Assembly: GCF_023898315.1 (NCBI RefSeq)
Contig: NC_064622.1
Location: 352,389,234-352,453,233 of the forward strand
Reading direction: 5' to 3'
Source: Schistocerca nitens
Taxonomy: Eukaryota > Arthropoda > Insecta > Orthoptera > Acrididae
Length of the DNA stretch: 64,000 nucleotides
The position numbers and the translations under genes are program-made. Positions 57,736 through 64,000 of the stretch are shown piece after piece (within the stretch, counting starts at the first letter, position 1; every line of letters starts with the position of its first letter). A model generated the notes under the pieces. The model did no database searches, was not told where the DNA came from, and saw nothing but the letters and a program-made list of their open reading frames with translations.

Positions 57736-59322
57736 CTGCCAACAGTCAGACACAGAGCAGGTGTCAGTACAGTGCCTTGTTCTACTGGAAATGTACACTT
57801 GGTTGTCATACTAATGAAATTCATTTGTAAGTCTTTCAGAGCCGTGCGACCAGCTTACAACATTCAGCTCGGAAGGTAATTTGCAATGTGCAGCAATCCA
57901 GCTCCTGAGTAAGCAATTATTACTATTAGCTCTCGGCCACACAGTCAGTCTTCTCTAATGTGTTAACAATTTTCCCTGTCTGGAAATGGAAATTCGTGTC
58001 AGCTGCCATGAGCTTCCACTTAAAAAAGTTTTTAACTTGTAAGTAATTTTTGATAACACATTTTCTTAATTTGATTTTACTTACTGATTATTGGCTTGTA
58101 GTAGTGTAGTTATTTGAAACAAGCACTGTTAAATTTGAATATAATGTTTGTCCCTAGGTGCATGACCATGTTGTATCTTAGAACAGTTTTTCACATTTTA
58201 AAAACTTTAACTTCGAGAAGAATTTTTGTAACTTCAGAAAAAACTGCAGCACACATAAAGCGAAAGTTGTCATTTCAAAATAAACTTAGATTACAGGGCC
58301 GACAGTCCGGAAAGTGTTCCAATTATGAAGCTGTGCTGAGAATTAAAGCCTCCAAACTTTCTATGTGAAAACTATCTTAGTTTTTTAAATGAGACAAACG
58401 TTATTAACATTCTACATGTTTATTGTTTACATGTACACATTTGTTCCCCAAAATAGTCAACCTGAAGACGAACGAGATTTCTGGCAGAGTGCAGTGCATC
58501 TCTAAAACACACTCCTTACAGGACGTTAGATGCACCCATTCTGCTCCGGCACGGGGAGTCATCATCGAGTAACCACGGCAGTAAATACCGAACTAGTCCA
58601 AAAGCGTTGTGATAGAACCGTAGTATATGCGAAAGTAGCAGATCTGCTCAGGGAACGTAATTGTGAATCCTTGGAAGAAATGTAGATGTATTCTCAAGGA
58701 AACACATCTCATTTATAGCGAGCTCTTTAGTTCCCACGTTTTTGGATGAGGTAATATGAAACAAAACAAGAAAAAAAGGTGTGGTGAACATGGGCTCCGA
58801 AATACCGACCTTAACAAACGTGATCACTTGTTCATCTTCGATACTGTGGAATACGTCTTTTTACTGATCAAGTTCACAAGCTCTTAAGGTTTGCATTTTT
58901 GAGCTCTTGTTCATGAGACTTTTTTTTCGTTTTGGTCCACTCTACCCTCTCTGTAAGTTGCCTACCCTACAGTCTCAGCAGCAACGGTACCAGAGTACCA
59001 GTACATGCTAATTCATGACCAGTCTTCTACATGAGAACCTATTATTCCAATTCAATTAGTTCATGTACTGCTTCGAACATGAATTAACTGAACATAGCAC
59101 AAAATTATCTTGTGGACTTGAAGACCTCTTCTCTGCGTTGACAGTGCCAAGTTAACGCTTTAGTTCTCTCGTGTGCAATAACCTGCATTAGAATAATCTA
59201 ACACGCTTAAAGATAGTACCCCAGAACACATATAAGCAACGCCCAAATTTACTTTTGCAACAGGTTTATTCATCGGTACCATCACGTTTGCGATTAGATG
59301 AAACACTTTCACTTTTTTTTAA
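57736..59322. other. Upstream of the sulfatase gene
   Basis: No coding region recognised. The sulfatase promoter and any 5' UTR exon should lie here or beyond, but I see no decisive TATA or initiator signal. Confidence 0.45.
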
Positions 59323-59400
59323 GTACCCGTGGTCTAGGGGTAGCGTCTTTGATTCATAATCAAGACGTCTTCGGTCCGGGTTCGATCGCCGCCACTGCCT
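59323..59400 (+). repeat. tRNA-like segment at the LINE 5' end
   Basis: A box GTGGTCTAGGGGTAGCG, an anticodon-like stem TTTGA/TCAAG enclosing TTCATAA (CAT in the anticodon position), and B box GGGTTCGATCG. Acceptor and T-stem pairing are poor, so it is probably not a functional tRNA gene but could be a pol III-type promoter. Confidence 0.6.
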
Positions 59401-59667
59401 AAATTTTGATAAATAATCAGCATTGGCGGCAGAAGACTTCCGGCATAAGAAGTCAGCCTCATTCTGCCAACAGCCTAGTCAAAGAGGGCGGAGGAGCGGA
59501 TAGAGGTTCAGGGCACTCTCTTGTCCTAGGGGTGGGAAATTGCCCCTAAAGGCGGAAGAATCAGCAATGATCAACGACATGAGAATGCAGAAGGCAATGG
59601 AAACCACTGCATTAAAGACACGTAACGTGTATCCACAGGACATGTGGCCTGTAATTGAAGAAGTGTC

Positions 59668-62415
59668 ATGATGATCTCTCCATTGGCAAAAGATTCCGGA
59701 ATAGTCCCCCATTCGGATCTCCGGGAGGGGACTGCCAAGGGGGAGGTTACCATGAGTAAAAGATTGAATAATCAACGAAAAGATAACGTTCTACGAGTCG
59801 GGGCGTGGAATGTCAGAAGCTTGAACGTGGTAGGGAAACTAGAAAATCTGAAAAGGGAAATGCAAAGGCTCAATCTAGATATAGTAGGGGTCAGTGAAGT
59901 GAAGTGGAAGGAAGACAAGGATTTCTGGTCAGATGAGTATCGGGTAATATCAACAGCAGCAGAAAATGGTATAACAGGTGTAGGATTCGTTATTAATAGG
60001 AAGGTAGGGCAGAGGGTGTGTTACTGTGAACAGTTCAGTGACCGGGTTGTTCTAATCAGAATCGACAGTAGACCAACACCGACAACGAAAGTTCAGGTAT
60101 ACATGCCGACGTCGCAAGCTGAAGATGAACAGATAGAGAAAGTGAATGAGGATATTGAAAGGGTAATGCAGTATGTAAAGGGGGACGAAAATCTAATAGT
60201 CATGGGCGACTGGAATGCAGTTGTAGGGGAAGGAGTAGAAGAAAAGGTTACAGGAGAATATGGGCTTGGGAGAAGGAATGAAAGAGGAGAAAGACTAATT
60301 GAGTTCTGTAACAAGTTTCAGCTAGTAATAGCGAATACCCTGTTCAAGAATCACAAGAGGAGGAGGTATACTTGGAAAAGGCCGGGAGATACGGGAAGAT
60401 TTCAATTAGATTACAACATGGTCAGTAGGCAGTACAGTTGAAGAGGAATGGACATCTCTAAAAAGGGCCATCACAGAAGTTGGGAAGGAAAACATAGGTA
60501 CAAAGAAGGTAGGTGCGGAAAAACCATGGGTAACAGAAGAAATACTTCAGTTGGTTGATGAAAGGAGGAAGTACAAACATGTTCCGGGAAAATCAGGAAT
60601 ACAGAAATACAAGTCGCCGAGGAATGAAATAAATAGGAAGTGCAGGGAAGCTAAGAAGAAATGGCTGCAGGAAAAATGTGAAGACATCGAAAAAGATTTG
60701 ATTGTCGGAAGGACAGACTCAGCATACAGGAAAGTCAAAACAACCTTTGGTGACATTAAAAGCAACGGTGGTAACAATAAGAGTGCAATGGGAATTCCAC
60801 TGTTAAATGCAGAGGAGAGAGCAGATAGGTGGAAAGAATACATTGAAAGCCTCTATGAGGGTGAAGATTTGTCTGATGTGATAGAAGGAGAAACTAGGAG
60901 TCGATTTAGAAGAGATGGGGGATCCAGTATTAGAATCGGAATTTAAAAGAGCTTTGGAGGACTTACGGTCAAATAAGACAGAAGGGATAGATAACATTCC
61001 ATCAGAATTTCTAAAATCACTGGGGGAAGTGGCAACAAAACGACTATTCACGTTGGTGTGTAGAATATATGAGTCTGGCGACATACCATCTGACTTTCGG
61101 AAAAGCATCCTCCACACAATTCCGAAGACGGCAAGAGCTGACAAGTGCGAGAATTATCGCACAATCAGCATAACAGCTCATGCATCGAAACTGCTTACAA
61201 GAATAATATACAGAAGAATGGAAAAGAAAATTGAGAATGCACTAGGTGACAATCAGTTTGGCTTTAGGAAAAGTAATGGGACGAGAGAGGCAATTCTGGC
61301 GTTACGGCTAATAATGGAAGCAAGGCTAAAGAAAAATCAAGACACTTTCAGAGGATTTGTCGACCTGGAAAAAGCGTTCGACAATATAAAATGGTGCAAG
61401 CTGTTTGAGATTCTGAAAAAGTAGGGGTAAGCTATAGGGAGAGACGGGTCATATACAATATATACAACAACCAAGAGGGAATAATAAGAGTGGACGATCA
61501 AGAACGAAGTGCTCGTATTAAGAAGGGTGTAAGACAAGGCTGTAGCCTTTCGCCCCTACTCTTCAATCTGTACATCGAGGAATCAATGATGGAAATAAAA
61601 GAAAGGTTCAGGAGCGGAATTAAAATACAAGGTGAAAGGATATCAATGATACGATTCGCTGATGACATTGCTATCCTGAGTGAAAGTGAAGAAGGATTAA
61701 ATGATCTGCTGAACGGAATGAACAGTCTAATGAGTACACAGTGTGGTCTGAGAGTAAATCGGAGAAAGACGAAGGTAATAAGAAGTAGTAGAAATGAGAA
61801 CAGCGAGAAACTTAACATCAGGATTGATGGTCACGAAGTCATTGAAGTTAAGGAATTCTGCTACCTAGGCAGTAAAATAACCAATGACGGACGGAGCAAG
61901 GAGGACATCAAAAGCAGACTCGCTATGGCAAAAAAAGGCATTTCTGGCCAAGAGAAGTCTACTAATATCAAATACCGGCCTTAATTTGAGGAAGAAATTT
62001 CTGAGGATGTACGTCTGGAGTACAGCATTGTATGGTAGTGAAACATGAACTGTGGGAAAACCGGAAGAGAATCGAAGCATTTGAGATGTGGTGCTGTAGA
62101 CGAATGTTGAAAATTAGGTGGACTGATAAGGTAAGGAATGAGGAGGTTCCACGCAGAATCGGAGAGGAAAGGAATATGTGGAAAACACTGATAACGAGAA
62201 GGGTCAGGATGATAGGACATCTGCTAAGACATGAGGGAATGACTTGCATGGTACTAGAGGGAGCTGTAGAGGGCAAAAACTGTAGAGGAAGACAGAGATT
62301 GGAATACGTCAAGCAAATAATTGAGGACGTAGGCTGCAAGTGCTACTCTGAGATGAAGAGGTTAGCACAGGAAAGAAATTCGTGGCGGGCCGCATCAAAC
62401 CAGTCAGTAGACTGA
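59668..62415 (+). pseudogene. RTE endonuclease-reverse transcriptase, deleted and frameshifted
   Basis: The endonuclease (59668-60441) has GAWNVRSLNV, VSEVKWKED (Glu) and VMGDWNAVVG, but stops just after QLDYNMV: a deletion removes the Asp-His motif and the linker start, and the frame resumes as TVEEEWTSL at 60434. The RT follows in pieces: KTEGIDNIPSEFLK (60915-61424), GVRQGCSLSPLLFNLYIEE and FADD at 61655-61666 (61490-61984), and the C-terminal RRMLKIRWTDKV (62032-62415). Frameshifts near 60930, 61425 and 61985. Not active. Confidence 0.87.
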
Positions 62416-62430
62416 CGGAAAAAAAAAAAG

Positions 62431-63333
62431 AAAAAAAGAGAGAATTAGAAGTGGAAACTCCCTACATATTGATATAATATACATTGACTGTGAACTACAG
62501 AACTGACAAGCAGCAGAAACACTTACAGCTGACGTCGGTGACCGTAAGATGTGTGCAGGCTACTACAAGCCTATAGTGCTCTGTCTGTTTCGCGAAGAAA
62601 CTTATATACGTCTTGTTTACGTAATTATCTTGATTTCAGTATGCAGTATCATGAAAGCAATCTTTTGTTACTTTAGATATATGATTTATCGCAGGTGGAA
62701 CGGAAGCTGTTATCACAGATTGCGTGACAAATCGAAGTAATGCCACTGTGCGGAAATGAGATGTTGTCAGGATGACACACACTACGTGATTTGGGGACAG
62801 CTTTCCCAGGGGTCGGAATGACTTGCGATAGCAAAGCACTGGGCCGTACTATGAGTCAGCAGCTAAGAGAGAAATGAAAGTCAGAATGTGCACTAGAGGG
62901 CAGCGAAGCAGTTTTCTGAAACTGTCTGTACAAGAGGCTAATACAAACTTGGAACAATTGACAAGACAGACGTAGGCGACTAACAACGGTACAACCCTCA
63001 CACTAGAGCTATACGCTCGCAGGTTTGTTGGCATACGTTTCCGCTATTTCCGGTAAGGACGTTGAGGTCCATTTGCGCGCACATGTTACGATACGAGTTA
63101 CTACAGTTGAAGGGATTATAATAGGAAACAATTTCCATAGATTTCAGGTATTGATATCAAAGTATCAAAATCTTGTGCTGACTTCGTAGCATCCCCTTGA
63201 GGCACCTTCATAATCAATGTATGCCTCAAGACTTATTTGAAAGTATGCAGTAGTGTGTATGTGCAACTGACCTGAAATTATGAACTCATCTCACTAATCG
63301 AGATTGATGTTAACTGCATTTCACCTAAGTGTA
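62431..63333. other. Non-coding stretch
   Basis: No gene or repeat recognised. Confidence 0.4.
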
Positions 63334-63509
63334 GCCTGCCGGTGTGGCCGAGCGGTTCTAGGCGCTTCAGTCTGGAGCCGTGCGACCGCTACGGTCACAG
63401 GTTCGAATCCTGCCTCGGGCAGGGATGTGTGTGATGTCCTTAGGTTAGTTCTAGGGGACTGATGACCTCAGATGTTAAGTCCCATAGTGCTCAGAGCCAT
63501 TTGAGCCAC
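63334..63509 (+). mobile_element. Common SINE with internal deletion
   Basis: Head GCCGGTGTGGCCGAGCGG, B box GGTTCGAATCCTGCC and body, but about 20 nt (the GTTTAAGTAGTTCTAAG part) are missing between TTAGGTTAG and TTCTAGGGG, as expected from recombination between the short repeats there. Confidence 0.88.
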
Positions 63510-64000
63510 CAAATTGTAAGTAATAAATAAGCCCAAGCTACATATTGCTTTCAATGAAATATGAGTACCACATAACTACAATCCAGTATGTCTGGAAATC
63601 ATTCTGGATAGACTCTTGACATTCAAGCAACTGTGCATCAAGTTATCTGAGAAACTAGTCTCAAGGGTAAATCTACTTCTCAAGATTGCCGGAAGTAGCT
63701 TGGATGCGGACTCATACTCTACGCATTGTCGCACTCCCAACTGTGAATTTCTGGAGAATAGTGTTCTTCTCTGTGGGAAAACAGTGGCCATTCGACAAAT
63801 ATTGATGAGCAGCTAAATGAAGGCACGAGAGTCACCACTGGTACTGTCAAACCTTCTCCCAGTCAGTGGCTGCCAGTCTTAGCTAACATTGTTCCGCAGG
63901 GGCTAAGGAAGAAAGGAGCCAAGATAAGCTTGCTCAAAAAGATTACTTCTCTTAAGAATTCCCCATTGTATGATACCCTACAGGAACCACCAACAACTCG
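63510..64000. other. Non-coding end of window
   Basis: Short facing frames at 63576-63816; from about 63550 the text reads loosely like a LINE tail (SLDADSYSTHCRTPNCEF), too little to call. Confidence 0.3.

Larger units (their letters stand above)
59323..62430 (+). mobile_element. RTE-type LINE with tRNA-like 5' end
   Basis: Starts with a tRNA-like segment (59323-59400), then a 5' UTR, endonuclease, reverse transcriptase and an A-rich end after ACTGACGG. The layout matches the RTE at 15.8 kb but sequence identity is low, so this is a second RTE family; its 3' end also occurs as a fragment at 32132-32290. Confidence 0.87.

Noticed and set aside
57721-57798. Earlier start codon for the sulfatase at 57798
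   Set aside because: It would bury the signal peptide behind 26 polar residues; a likely splice acceptor at 57736 suggests this part is intron.
58385-58620. Possible mariner end on the minus strand
   Set aside because: A stretch CCCCAAAATAGTCAACCTG resembles mariner 3' sequence, but too little follows to support a call.

Overview
This window looks like nuclear DNA from a large-genome insect, most likely a grasshopper or locust (Orthoptera, Schistocerca-like). The reasons are one intron-rich animal gene with GT-AG introns, no operons, and many copies of a tRNA-headed SINE and RTE-type LINEs that I recognise as typical of locust genomes. The organism call rests on recognition, not on a database search.

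The only host gene I can support is an arylsulfatase B-like (N-acetylgalactosamine-4-sulfatase family) gene on the minus strand. It has eight coding exons between 57720 (ATG) and 41881 (stop). All seven introns obey GT-AG, the phases match, and the spliced frame is 1659 nt (552 residues plus stop). It keeps a signal peptide, both sulfatase signatures, the metal ligands and the Cys-rich C-terminal domain. Its GC-rich exons sit in AT-rich introns filled with old transposons and SINEs.

The rest is layered mobile DNA. From left to right: palindrome, SINE and a mariner fragment (0.9-3.3 kb); SINE (4.4 kb); a DD41D mariner split by an unclassified 2.8-kb insertion (4.7-9.0 kb); a piggyBac-like pseudogene whose zinc ribbon is split by a SINE (9.0-10.1 kb); an 11.7-kb LTR retrotransposon with gag but no visible pol, carrying a nested 3.3-kb RTE LINE and a SINE (11.3-23.0 kb); LINE reverse-transcriptase relics (24.5-26.2 kb); a SINE nested in a SINE (26.7-27.1 kb); an apparently intact Tc1-like transposon (27.6-29.0 kb); a second LINE with a deleted RT active site (29.0-32.1 kb); more SINEs; two broken Tc1-like elements (35.2-36.5 and 37.6-38.3 kb); relics of RTE and jockey-like LINEs (39.0-41.4 kb); the sulfatase gene (41.8-57.7 kb); and an RTE LINE with a tRNA-like 5' end (59.3-62.4 kb).

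Target-site duplications (TSDs) could be read for most insertions, so the order of nesting can be worked out directly. The only transposon with an uninterrupted transposase and matching terminal repeats is the Tc1-like element at 27586-29007. I found no CRISPR array, bacterial operon, functional rRNA gene or convincing functional tRNA gene.
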